Source: Flavobacterium sp. (GTDB lineage: Bacteria; Bacteroidota; Bacteroidia; Flavobacteriales; Flavobacteriaceae). Taken from it: 64,000 bases of DNA. The DNA lies in the NCBI RefSeq assembly GCF_029945805.1, contig NZ_JAQSDH010000044.1:62001-126000 (forward strand), read 5' to 3'. Below, piece by piece: positions 26,790-35,560 of the stretch. Each line of letters starts with the position of its first letter. Position 1 is the first letter of the stretch. A model generated the notes under the pieces. It made no database searches and was not told the origin of the DNA. It was given only the letters and a program-made list of their open reading frames with translations. The position numbers and the translations under genes are program-made.

Positions 26790-26797
26790 TATCTTTG
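26790..26797 (+). promoter_or_regulatory. -7 promoter box TATCTTTG
   Basis: Perfect TAnnTTTG 22 bases before the chosen ATG at 26819; supports that start rather than an in-frame TTG at 26795, which lies inside the box. Confidence 0.6.
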
Positions 26798-26818
26798 CAG
26801 GCTGATTTTTTTTACACC

Positions 26819-28039
26819 ATGCGATTACACCGAAACTTAGTTTACACTACCATCGACTCTTTAAATGCCATTTTCAACGAAAGTGAATATGCCGATAAAG
26901 TTGTTGCTCGAGCCTTGAAAAAAGACAAACGTTGGGGAAGTTCCGACAGAAAATTTGTAGCCGAAACCATTTATGAAATTGTTCGTTGGAAGCGATTATA
27001 CTCTGAAATTGCAGAGGTAAAAGAACCTTTCAATAGAGAAGATTTGTGGCGAATGTTTTCGGTTTGGGCCGTTTTGCGTGGTTATCCAATTCCAGATTGG
27101 CGACAACTGGAGGGAACTCCGGAAAGAAAAATTAAAGGAAGATTTGACGAACTTTCGAAAATCAGAAAGATGCGCGAATCTATTCCGGACTGGATGGATG
27201 AATTGGGCGTAACTGAACTAGGCGAAGAACTGTGGACCAAAGAAATTGCTGCACAAAACCAACCTGCAAAAGTTATTCTTCGTGTAAATACTTTGAAAAC
27301 TACTAAAGAAAAACTGCATTCTATTTTGATGGATTTGAACATCGAAACTGAATTTCTGAAAGACCAGCCAGACGCCTTAGTATTGAAAGAAAGAGCAAAT
27401 GTTTTTTTAACCGATGCATTTAAAGAAGGTTTTTTCGAAGTACAAGATGCTTCATCCCAATTGGTAGCCGCTTTCTTAGACGTTCAACCCGGAATGAGAG
27501 TAGTTGATACTTGTGCCGGAGCAGGCGGAAAAACATTACACATGGCATCTTTAATGGAAAATAAAGGACAATTAATTGCCATGGATTTGTATGAAAGCAA
27601 ATTAAAACAATTGAAGTTAAGAGCCAAAAGAAATGGCGCTTTCAATATAGAATATAGAATAATTGACACTACCAAAGTGATCAAAAAACTGCACGAAAAA
27701 GCAGATAGAGTCTTGATTGACGCACCATGTAGCGGATTGGGCGTATTGAAAAGAAATCCGGATGCAAAGTGGAAACTTAAACCTGAATTTATTGATAATA
27801 TCAAGAAAGTACAAGCTGAAGTTTTAGAGAATTATTCTAAAATTGTTAAGCCAGGAGGCAAATTAGTTTACGCAACCTGTTCAATCTTACCATCTGAGAA
27901 TCAAGAACAAATTAAGCATTTCTTAACTACCGAAACTGGTAAATCATTTACTTTTGTTAAAGAAACAAAAATCCTTGCTCAGGAAACTGGCTTTGACGGG
28001 TTTTACATGGCCTTATTAGAACGAAAAAAAGAATTATAA
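26819..28039 (+). CDS. RsmB/NOP-type RNA cytosine-5 methyltransferase
   Basis: 406 residues from the ATG at 26819. N-terminal helical NusB-like region (about 1-140), then a Rossmann methyltransferase: SAM loop DTCAGAGGKTLHMA, motif IV DAPCSGLGVLKRNPD and motif VI YATCSILPSEN. The two cysteines (PCSG and TCS) are the catalytic pair of m5C RNA methyltransferases. The likely target is 16S rRNA (RsmB, position 967 in E. coli), but paralogues modify other RNAs. The endonuclease gene starts 1 base after its stop. Confidence 0.9.
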   Translation: MRLHRNLVYTTIDSLNAIFNESEYADKVVARALKKDKRWGSSDRKFVAETIYEIVRWKRLYSEIAEVKEPFNREDLWRMFSVWAVLRGYPIPDWRQLEGTPERKIKGRFDELSKIRKMRESIPDWMDELGVTELGEELWTKEIAAQNQPAKVILRVNTLKTTKEKLHSILMDLNIETEFLKDQPDALVLKERANVFLTDAFKEGFFEVQDASSQLVAAFLDVQPGMRVVDTCAGAGGKTLHMASLMENKGQLIAMDLYESKLKQLKLRAKRNGAFNIEYRIIDTTKVIKKLHEKADRVLIDAPCSGLGVLKRNPDAKWKLKPEFIDNIKKVQAEVLENYSKIVKPGGKLVYATCSILPSENQEQIKHFLTTETGKSFTFVKETKILAQETGFDGFYMALLERKKEL

Positions 28040-28040
28040 A

Positions 28041-29141
28041 ATGAAAAAAATTACGTCCGTTATCTTATTATTTAGTGTTGTTTTTTCTTTTTCACAAAAT
28101 GGTGCACCGGCTTCTCCTTATTACAATGGTTCAAATTGGACGTTGACAGGAAGCAACCTAAAAGATGCGTTGGCAACAAAAATTACAAATACACAAACTA
28201 ATTTCTTAAGCTATTCCCAAACAGATGAAGCACTAGCTATTTTAGATCGTGATCCATCTGATGCTACACAAACAAATGTACTATTGATTTATGGATTCAG
28301 TAGTAACTTATGCCCAACGTCTTCAACCGACGACAAAGATCACAGAAGAAGAGATTCGAGTTTCCAAGACGACGGTACTGCTTCTGCTTGTCTATACAAC
28401 AGAGAACATACGTTCCCAAAGGCATTAGGAAATCCTGATTTAGGGACTTCTGGTCCAGGTGCGGATTTACATCATTTAAGAGCTGCTGACAAAAAAAGAA
28501 ATGCAGATAGGGATAACGACAAATTTTTTAATGGCTCAGGAAACTCATTTGAAACAGGAACAAATTGGTATCCAGGTGACGAATGGAAGGGCGATATTGC
28601 TCGAATGATGATGTTTATGTATTTACGATACGGTAGCCAATGTCTTCCGACAGCTGTTGGAGTTGGAACTCCAGTTGCCTCGGATGCAAATATGATTGAT
28701 TTATTTTTACAATGGAATGCTGATGATCCTGTTTCTCAGTTTGAAGACAACAGAAACACTTACCTTGGAAATGCTTCAAACACGTACGGTCAAGGAAACC
28801 GAAATCCTTTTATAGATAATCCTTATTTGGCTACAGTAATTTGGGGAGGCCCAATAGCGCAAAACAGATGGCCAGCTATTTTTCTGGATGCACCAACATT
28901 TGATTTAGCAAGTGCTATCACTGTTTACCCAAATCCTTCTTCCGATATTGTTACTATTTCTACTGAAATTGCTCTTGATGAAATTGATATTATTACTATA
29001 AACGGTCAGGTTTTGCAACAGATTAAAAAACCAGTTATGAGCAACAATAACTATACAATAAGTAATTTACCAAAAGGATTTTATTTCGTTAAAATTTATT
29101 CTAACTCTAATTCTGTAACCAAAAAAGTGCTTATTAACTAA
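28041..29141 (+). CDS. Secreted endonuclease I-family nuclease with type IX secretion tail
   Basis: 366 residues. Signal peptide (1-19); endonuclease I/His-Me finger domain with YNREHTFPKALG, GADLHHLRAADKKRN and the W-G-x-x-W-x-G-D-x-A-R-x-M-M-like segment WKGDIARMMMFMYLRY; and a C-terminal sorting domain from about 295 (ITVYPNPSSDIVTI to the final KKVLIN) that routes proteins through type IX secretion. It probably degrades extracellular DNA or RNA for nutrient use. Abuts the RNA methyltransferase gene, so likely co-transcribed though functionally unrelated. Confidence 0.93.
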   Translation: MKKITSVILLFSVVFSFSQNGAPASPYYNGSNWTLTGSNLKDALATKITNTQTNFLSYSQTDEALAILDRDPSDATQTNVLLIYGFSSNLCPTSSTDDKDHRRRDSSFQDDGTASACLYNREHTFPKALGNPDLGTSGPGADLHHLRAADKKRNADRDNDKFFNGSGNSFETGTNWYPGDEWKGDIARMMMFMYLRYGSQCLPTAVGVGTPVASDANMIDLFLQWNADDPVSQFEDNRNTYLGNASNTYGQGNRNPFIDNPYLATVIWGGPIAQNRWPAIFLDAPTFDLASAITVYPNPSSDIVTISTEIALDEIDIITINGQVLQQIKKPVMSNNNYTISNLPKGFYFVKIYSNSNSVTKKVLIN

Positions 29142-29163
29142 CTACGTTCTTTATCAATAAATT

Positions 29164-29195
29164 AAAACGCGGTTGAAATTCAACCGCGTTTTTTG
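29164..29195 (+). terminator. Terminator after the endonuclease
   Basis: AAACGCGGTTG and CAACCGCGTTT, an 11-bp perfect stem with loop AAATT, followed by a T run. Confidence 0.95.
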
Positions 29196-29321
29196 TTTTT
29201 AATCGAAAAAGGAGTCAAACTACGATAAATAGGGTACAGAAAACATTCATTTTCTTTGAACTTTAGTGCTTCTTTAGTATCTTTCGCCCTCAAAATGTGT
29301 AACCCTTAAAACATTTTCAAA

Positions 29322-31586
29322 ATGTTAGAAGAAAAGAATGATAACCTGCAAGATGCAGATGGAAACGTAAGCAATGAATCGCAAGAAACAATTGCTGTTG
29401 AAAATCAAGAAATTCCTGTTGAAGTTCAAGAGGAAAATGAATCAGTTATAGAAACTGAAGAAGCTATTGAAGCTATTCCAGAAACAGACGTTGCTGAAGA
29501 AGCTATTGAAGCTATTCCAGAAACAGACGTTGCTGAAGAAGTTTTGGAAGCTGAACCAGAAGTTGCTGTTTTAACAGAAGAACTTACAGAAGACCAAATT
29601 GAAGTTGCTGCTGAAACAGAAGCGCTTGTTGAGGAAACTGTTGAAACTCCAATTGAAGTTGAAGAAACGCTACCCGTTGCAGAAGAAGAAGTTGTGGAAA
29701 CTGCTGGTGAAGTCGAAGAAAACACCATTGAATTAACTGACGAACAAGTCGCTGATGACTCTCTTGTTATTGAAAACAACGATGCTGTAATCAGTGCCAT
29801 TGAAGATGTAAACGCCGAGGAGAGTGAAGACGAAACTTTAAAAGATCGTCACGACATTCCAATGCTGGACTACGACACATTATCAATGGAACAATTGATT
29901 GAGGAACTAGAAACTTTAGTTGCCGTTGAAAAACTGATGTCTGTTAAAGACCATGTTGAAGAAGTAAAAAAAGCATTTTTATCAAAATACTATCATTTTA
30001 TTGATGAAAAGAAGGAAGAATTCCATGCTGAGAATCCGGAAACTACTGAGGAATTCCATTACCATTTCCCTTTAAAAACAAAATTTGACCAATTATACTC
30101 TGCTTACAGAGACAAGAAAAATAATCATTTCCAAAGTTTACAAAACAATCTAAAATCGAATTTAGAAAACAGATTGGCCATTGTAGAAGAATTGAAAAAC
30201 CTAATACATAGTCAAGAAAGCATTCCGGTAACCTTGAAGAAATTCAATGACATCAGGGATCGTTGGAAAGTGGCTGGCCCAATCCCAAAAGACAAATACA
30301 ACCACGTTTGGAATAACTATCATTTTCACTTAGAAAATTTCTATGATGTATTGCATTTGGACAGAGAAATTCGAGATTTGGATTTCAAACACAATTTGGT
30401 TCAAAAGCTTAAAATCATTGAGCGTGTTGAAGAATTGGTAAATGAAGAAGATATCAATAAAGCGTTCCGTGAATTGCAGGATTTACACCGAATCTGGAAA
30501 GAAGATATTGGTCCAGTTTCAAGAGATAGCCGTGAGGAAATCTGGAATAGATTCAGTGAATTGACTAAACAAATGCACGACAAACGCGAAAGTTTATTCG
30601 AAAAACTTCGTGAAGGCGAAAGTGAAAATCTAGCGAAAAAGAAAGAACTTATCGCTCAGATTGAAGTATTGGCACAAGAAAAAGTAAATTCGCATTCGGC
30701 TTGGCTTACCCAAATCGAAAAGGTGGAAGCGTTGCGTAACCAATTCTTTAGTGCAGGTAAAGTGCCAGCTGAAGTAACTGACCAAACTTGGACCGAATTC
30801 AAAAATGCGGTGAGAAGTTTCAACGTATTAAAAAACTCGTTCTATAAAGACATCAAAAAAGATCAGAACGACAACCTTTCCAAAAAACAAGCCTTGGTTG
30901 CTAAAGCCAATGAGTTAAAAGAAAGTACCGATTACGCAGCTACAACACCATTATTCAAACAGATTCAAGAAGAGTGGAAAACGATTGGTCACGTACCTAG
31001 AAAGTTTTCTGATAAACTTTGGACTGAATTTAGAGCAGCTTGTAACGAATATTTTGAGAAGCTAAAAGAGCAGAAAACGGAAGTGAACGCTGAAGAGTTG
31101 GAAGCTTTTGAAAATAAAAAAGGCTACCTAGAAACGATCAAAAGTTTTGAATTGGTTGGAGATCACAAAACGGATTTGGATGCGATTAAATTGCATATCG
31201 AACAATGGAAAGGCTTTGGAAAAGTTCCTTTTTCCCGAAGACACATTGAAGGTAAATTCAATAAAATACTTGACACTTTATTTGAAAAATTGAGTTCTAG
31301 CAAGAAAGACAACGAAATGGCGCGTTATGCGAACCGAATCGATACTCTTTCAGGCTCAGATAACACCCGAAGATTAGATAATGAGAAAGTATTCATCATG
31401 CGTAAAATCGATGAAGTGCAGAGCAATTTATTCCAATTAGAGAATAACATTCAGTTTTTTGGAAGAGCCAAAGCAGATAATCCAATGGTGAAAGAAGTAA
31501 TGAATAACATTGAGAAACAAAAAGAAGAATTGGCTACGTGGAAAGAAAAGCTAAAACAACTTAGAAGTATCAAAACCGAAGAATAA
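29322..31586 (+). CDS. DUF349 protein with long acidic N-terminal region
   Basis: 754 residues, cytoplasmic. Residues 1-170 are Glu/Val/Ala-rich and disordered, with a perfect tandem duplication of 13 residues (EEAIEAIPETDVA; DNA 29457-29534). Residues ~190-740 contain repeated helical DUF349 units with W-K-x-x-G-x-[VI]-P (for example DRWKVAGPIPKDK, EEWKTIGHVPRKF, EQWKGFGKVPFSR). DUF349 proteins are widespread in Bacteroidota; function not established. Converges with pyrB over a shared terminator. Confidence 0.9.
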   Translation: MLEEKNDNLQDADGNVSNESQETIAVENQEIPVEVQEENESVIETEEAIEAIPETDVAEEAIEAIPETDVAEEVLEAEPEVAVLTEELTEDQIEVAAETEALVEETVETPIEVEETLPVAEEEVVETAGEVEENTIELTDEQVADDSLVIENNDAVISAIEDVNAEESEDETLKDRHDIPMLDYDTLSMEQLIEELETLVAVEKLMSVKDHVEEVKKAFLSKYYHFIDEKKEEFHAENPETTEEFHYHFPLKTKFDQLYSAYRDKKNNHFQSLQNNLKSNLENRLAIVEELKNLIHSQESIPVTLKKFNDIRDRWKVAGPIPKDKYNHVWNNYHFHLENFYDVLHLDREIRDLDFKHNLVQKLKIIERVEELVNEEDINKAFRELQDLHRIWKEDIGPVSRDSREEIWNRFSELTKQMHDKRESLFEKLREGESENLAKKKELIAQIEVLAQEKVNSHSAWLTQIEKVEALRNQFFSAGKVPAEVTDQTWTEFKNAVRSFNVLKNSFYKDIKKDQNDNLSKKQALVAKANELKESTDYAATTPLFKQIQEEWKTIGHVPRKFSDKLWTEFRAACNEYFEKLKEQKTEVNAEELEAFENKKGYLETIKSFELVGDHKTDLDAIKLHIEQWKGFGKVPFSRRHIEGKFNKILDTLFEKLSSSKKDNEMARYANRIDTLSGSDNTRRLDNEKVFIMRKIDEVQSNLFQLENNIQFFGRAKADNPMVKEVMNNIEKQKEELATWKEKLKQLRSIKTEE

Positions 31587-31588
31587 GC

Positions 31589-31624
31589 AAAAAGCCTCTC
31601 AATTTTAAATGAGAGGCTTTTTTT
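31589..31624. terminator. Bidirectional terminator between DUF349 gene and pyrB
   Basis: AAAGCCTCTC and GAGAGGCTTT, 10-bp stem, A run before and T run after; overlaps the last bases of pyrB. Confidence 0.9.
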
Positions 31625-32549
31625 ATAGTTGTATTTTAGAAGCTAAGAGATAAATAACGGCCATTCTTATCGCGACTCCGTTTTCGACTTGGTCTAAGAT
31701 TACCGATTGTTGGGAATCGGCGACATCGGAAGTAATTTCTACACCGCGGTTTATAGGTCCTGGGTGCATGATTACGATTTTCTTGGATAAGGAATCTAAA
31801 AGCGCTTTATCAACACCATATTGTTGTGCGTATTCTCTGGTTGACGGAAAATAATTCACATCCATTCGTTCGTTTTGTACGCGAAGCATATTTGCTACAT
31901 CACACCATTCGAGCGCTTTTCTCAAGTTCGATTCAACCGTTACGCCAAGACTTTCAATGTGTTTTGGAATCAGCGTTTTTGGCCCGCATACTTTTACTTC
32001 AGCACCTTGCATTTGCAGTGCATAAATATTCGATAAGGCAACTCTTGAATGCAGAATATCACCCACAATCACGACCTTCTTCCCTCCTACTTCGCCCAAT
32101 CGTTCTTTTATAGAATAACTGTCTAATAAGGCTTGCGTTGGATGTTCGTGTGCTCCATCTCCGGCGTTTATGATGCTTGCTTTTACGTTCTGTGATAAAA
32201 AGTAAGCCGCGCCAGGATTGGCATGACGCATCACCACCATGTCCACTTTCATTGAAAGAATGTTGTTGACGGTATCAATTAGAGTTTCTCCTTTTTTAAC
32301 CGATGATTGTGCTGCTGAAAAACTAATCACATCGGCAGAAAGTCTCTTTTGGGCCAGTTCGAAGGAAAGTTTTGTTCTGGTACTGTTCTCGAAAAAAATG
32401 TTGGCAATCGTAATGTCGCGCAGTGAGGGCACTTTCTTAATAGGTCGATTGATGACTTCTTTGAAATGGTCAGCGGTTTCGAATATCAAATCGATATCTT
32501 CTTTTTTTAGATACTTTATGCCTAATAAATGGTTGACTGATAGTTCCAA
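31623..32549 (-). CDS. pyrB: Aspartate carbamoyltransferase, catalytic chain
   Basis: Second step of pyrimidine synthesis: carbamoyl phosphate plus aspartate to carbamoyl aspartate. 308 residues. Carbamoyl-phosphate loop FENSTRTKLSFE (about 52-63), HPTQALLDSY near 136 and MHPGPINRGVE near 263 are intact. No pyrI regulatory chain nearby. Downstream of pyrR with a 52-bp AT-rich gap; so probably controlled with it. Confidence 0.97.
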   Translation of the reverse strand: MELSVNHLLGIKYLKKEDIDLIFETADHFKEVINRPIKKVPSLRDITIANIFFENSTRTKLSFELAQKRLSADVISFSAAQSSVKKGETLIDTVNNILSMKVDMVVMRHANPGAAYFLSQNVKASIINAGDGAHEHPTQALLDSYSIKERLGEVGGKKVVIVGDILHSRVALSNIYALQMQGAEVKVCGPKTLIPKHIESLGVTVESNLRKALEWCDVANMLRVQNERMDVNYFPSTREYAQQYGVDKALLDSLSKKIVIMHPGPINRGVEITSDVADSQQSVILDQVENGVAIRMAVIYLLASKIQL

Positions 32550-32601
32550 ACTTTTTATTTTAAATTTTGAATTATAAATTTTAAATTCTTAATCATTAGT
32601 A

Positions 32602-33135
32602 TTAAATCAGATATACTGCGTCTTCTCCATCCTTCTCTTTCCAGCAGACTTTAACCTTTTCATCATTAATAACATCTACTTGACGACCGCGATAATCGGG
32701 CTGGATTGGCAAATGACGGCTGAATCTTCGGTCGATTAAAACCAATAATTCTATTTCTGCCGGTCTTCCGAAAGATTGGATGGCGCTTAAGGCTGAGCGA
32801 ATGCTTCGGCCGGTAAAAAGAACGTCGTCAATAAAGACTACTTTTTTATCTTCTACTAGAAAATCTATATGGGTTTTGTTAGCTTCCAATTGCTTTTCGC
32901 CACGACGGAAATCATCACGGAAAAACGTAATATCTAAGAATCCTAACGGTATGTTTTTGATGTTGTAATCGGTTTCTAAAATCGTCTTAAGTCGTTCAGC
33001 CAATGAAACACCACGGGGCTGAATTCCGATAAGGACTGAGTTTGAAAAGTCAAGGTGATTTTCGATTAACTGACAAGCCAAACGATGGAGTATGATATTG
33101 ACTTCTTTGGAAGTGAGCAATATTTTCTGACTCAT
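32602..33135 (-). CDS. pyrR: Bifunctional PyrR regulator / uracil phosphoribosyltransferase
   Basis: 177 residues. PRPP-binding loop VVFIDDVLFTGRSIRSAL (about 99-116), IGIQPRGVSLAERL near the N-terminus. In Gram-positive bacteria PyrR attenuates pyr mRNA on UMP binding; in Bacteroidota its RNA target is less clear, and I see no obvious PyrR-binding hairpin upstream here. First gene of the pyrR-pyrB pair. Confidence 0.94.
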   Translation of the reverse strand: MSQKILLTSKEVNIILHRLACQLIENHLDFSNSVLIGIQPRGVSLAERLKTILETDYNIKNIPLGFLDITFFRDDFRRGEKQLEANKTHIDFLVEDKKVVFIDDVLFTGRSIRSALSAIQSFGRPAEIELLVLIDRRFSRHLPIQPDYRGRQVDVINDEKVKVCWKEKDGEDAVYLI

Positions 33136-33230
33136 AGTAGTGTTGTTTGGGTTGTAAAAGTAGTATTTTTTATTGAGTGTGTCAACTGATGCCGGAAATT
33201 TGTGCTTCGGCTTTCTCTAGAATCATAAAC

Positions 33231-33767
33231 TCAGTCCTTAGTATGGGGCATCCATTTTTTAAACTCGGCGTGCAGTACTTCTTTTTCTAGTTGGAACTGT
33301 TGTACACGCGACTGTAAAGCAAATAAATCAACCCACGTGTTTTTTTTACTACCCGCTTGAGCCCGACTTACTATTGATTTCAGCATTTCCTGAGAATGCT
33401 CAAATTTTAATTCGTTTACAAATGATTCCAATTGTATCGCTTTTGCATACGCCTCATTTTCTGCCGTTAAGACATCTAGTTTTAGTAGTGCTTTTTGCAG
33501 CTGATATTCGTTTTCTAGTCGCAATTTGTCATAAACTTCCTTAGTCACGCTTAGTTGTACGGAATCTAAAATTTGATTTTTAGAGGCAATTGCTGCTGTA
33601 GATTGCAAATGGATATCCATTTTAGAATAAAGTATAAAGGCAGCTGAAGGCAAGCTTCTTCTATTAGATTCATACATAGACCATTGCGCCCGACTTATGT
33701 TTAGCACAATCGCCATCTCTTCCTGAGTAAGTCCAATTTGTGTTCGAATTGTTTTTCTTTTTCCCAT
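33231..33767 (-). CDS. XRE-family DNA-binding regulator
   Basis: 178 residues from the ATG at 33767 (MGKRKTIRTQIG). N-terminal Cro/C1-type helix-turn-helix (about 5-55: GLTQEEMAIVLNISRAQWSM then YESNRRSLP); the rest is helical with coiled-coil character and probably dimerises. The longer frame to 33833 adds a stretch unlike protein. It is divergent from the Ntn-hydrolase gene at 34022, with two palindromes between them that are its best candidate binding sites. Confidence 0.83.
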   Translation of the reverse strand: MGKRKTIRTQIGLTQEEMAIVLNISRAQWSMYESNRRSLPSAAFILYSKMDIHLQSTAAIASKNQILDSVQLSVTKEVYDKLRLENEYQLQKALLKLDVLTAENEAYAKAIQLESFVNELKFEHSQEMLKSIVSRAQAGSKKNTWVDLFALQSRVQQFQLEKEVLHAEFKKWMPHTKD

Positions 33768-33846
33768 GATGTTTTTTGCTTGATGTATAATGGCTATAAA
33801 AATGCCCAACCTATTTTTTTGTTTCAATTTCAATTATAATGCCAAT

Positions 33847-33869
33847 TTTGAAACAAGATGTGTTTCAAA
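33847..33869. promoter_or_regulatory. Operator-like palindrome 1
   Basis: TTTGAAACA and TGTTTCAAA, perfect 9-bp arms around AGATG, in the divergent region of the XRE and hydrolase genes. Confidence 0.65.
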
Positions 33870-33887
33870 TTTAAATGTTGAACTAAT

Positions 33888-33910
33888 TTTGAAACAGAAT
33901 GAATGTTTCA
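33888..33910. promoter_or_regulatory. Operator-like palindrome 2
   Basis: TGAAACA and TGTTTCA, 7-bp arms around a 7-base spacer, with the same half-site as palindrome 1. Centres are about 41 bases apart, close to four helical turns. Confidence 0.6.
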
Positions 33911-34021
33911 CTCTGCTTTATCACGGAAATACTAAAACCACTTCAAACATTCGTAAGAGTAAATTCTTATATTTGGAAAGTAAAAAGCGAAATAGACTTT
34001 AGACAAACTATGAGTGACGGA

Positions 34022-35317
34022 ATGAAAAAAATACGATGGGTTAAATTTATCTTATTGACTTTTTTAACTCTTGCTGTTACACAAGACAGTATTGCTTGCA
34101 GTGGTTATAAAATTACTATTGGCAACAAGACTATATTTGCCAGCAACGAAGATGCCTGGAGGGTAACTCCACATATTTGGTTTGAAAACGGAATAAAAAA
34201 CGCCCAATTTGGAGCGGCTTTTACAGGTTCAAGATATGACGGCGAAAACGGATACGCACCACAATCAGGAATGAATGAAATGGGTTTAGCCTTTGAAAGA
34301 CTGGTTTCATACCATCCAACACAAAAAAGCTTTGCTAACAGAAAAACCATATCCAACCCAACCAAATATCTGAAAGACATTTTACACACTTGCAAAACAG
34401 TAGAAGAAGTTCAGGAGTTTATCAGCAAATACGACCACAGCTATTTTATCGAAGATATTTTTATTTATGTGGACAAATCAGGTAAATATCTTATCGTAGA
34501 GCCTTATACAGTAACAATTGGAAACGAGCCAACGTATCTTATATCGAACTTTTGTCCTTCCATAACTTCTGAACAAAATGCCAACAAACTTGAAAGATAC
34601 CGAAACGGAGTTTCATTTTTGAAAAACGGTAGGGACACTACTCTTGAATTTTGCACTGCTTTATCAGACGCAATGCACGTATGCAGAAAAAAAATTGGTG
34701 ACGGAACGCTGCTGACTTCTATTTGGGATTTAAACACTGGAACAGTTAACTTGTATTTTTATCACGACTACAAAACTGCGGTTCAGTTCAATTTAAAAGA
34801 AGAATTGGAAAAAGGCGACCACATTATTGCCATACAAACATTATTTCCTCATAACGCTGAATTTGAAAAATTACGCACTTATAAAACCCCGAAAAACAGT
34901 AATTTAATTGGCGTATTTATCGTTGCTTCCGCTGGTTTGTTTTTATTTACTTCAATATTCTTTCTAATTCAGTATTTCAGAAGAAAAGAAAATAAAAAAT
35001 ATCCTTACATTCAATTATTGCTTTTCCCACTTGGACTAATCTTATTTTATTATATGGTTGTGTTAAGCGGTAGGATTAACGTTTTCTACTTTCCTGCACC
35101 ATACAAAGACCTGACAAATGTTTTTGTTAGCCTAACCTCATACATACCCTTTTTATTGTTGTTTATGATTATTCCTTTTTGTGTAATTAACGTTAAACTT
35201 TTTAAAGAAAAAAGCTGGAGTGTTTTTGCAAAAGGACTATTTACTTTTAACAACCTTGTTTACATCGTTCTCATTGGACTTTTTGTTTATTGGAGATTTT
35301 ACAACATTTTTAGTTAA
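34022..35317 (+). CDS. Exported Ntn hydrolase (choloylglycine hydrolase-like) with C-terminal membrane domain
   Basis: About 431 residues from ATG 34022 (an in-frame ATG at 34010 adds four residues). Signal peptide to residue 25, then Cys26 in ACSGYKITIGNKTIFASNED, as expected for an N-terminal-nucleophile amidase of the choloylglycine/acyl-CoA:6-APA family, where cleavage exposes the Cys. Hydrolase domain to about 295; after that four transmembrane helices (about 300-430). Such enzymes cut amide bonds of acyl amines; substrate unknown. The membrane domain is not part of the classical family. Divergent from the XRE regulator. Confidence 0.75.
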   Translation: MKKIRWVKFILLTFLTLAVTQDSIACSGYKITIGNKTIFASNEDAWRVTPHIWFENGIKNAQFGAAFTGSRYDGENGYAPQSGMNEMGLAFERLVSYHPTQKSFANRKTISNPTKYLKDILHTCKTVEEVQEFISKYDHSYFIEDIFIYVDKSGKYLIVEPYTVTIGNEPTYLISNFCPSITSEQNANKLERYRNGVSFLKNGRDTTLEFCTALSDAMHVCRKKIGDGTLLTSIWDLNTGTVNLYFYHDYKTAVQFNLKEELEKGDHIIAIQTLFPHNAEFEKLRTYKTPKNSNLIGVFIVASAGLFLFTSIFFLIQYFRRKENKKYPYIQLLLFPLGLILFYYMVVLSGRINVFYFPAPYKDLTNVFVSLTSYIPFLLLFMIIPFCVINVKLFKEKSWSVFAKGLFTFNNLVYIVLIGLFVYWRFYNIFS

Positions 35318-35356
35318 CTAACAAAGGGAATAATATAGAAAGAAAACGGCTTTTAT

Positions 35357-35420
35357 CAACGGTTTCAATAAAGTGCGTATAAAATTTGAAAATCACGTTT
35401 TTCTTTCACAAAAAATTTTA
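35357..35420 (+). repeat. Pocket repeat, copy 3
   Basis: CAACGGTTTCAATAAAGTGC through TTTTTCTTTCACAAAAAATTTTA, 40 bases after the hydrolase stop. It matches copy 2 (15801-15873) across most of its length. Confidence 0.6.
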
Positions 35421-35560
35421 TTTCTACTAAATATACTTAGCTAAATATAGTGCTTCATTACTATTTTTAAATTTTATGAATCATTTAGTTAGCGTGCATT
35501 ATCGCGAGACAAAGTAGAAATCAACAAATAGATATCAAAATTTCCAACACAGTTTGAAAA

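Noticed and set aside
33790..34002. Small plus-strand gene in the XRE/hydrolase divergent region
   Set aside because: It runs over the two palindromes and has no domain-like composition; the region is better read as promoter and operator.
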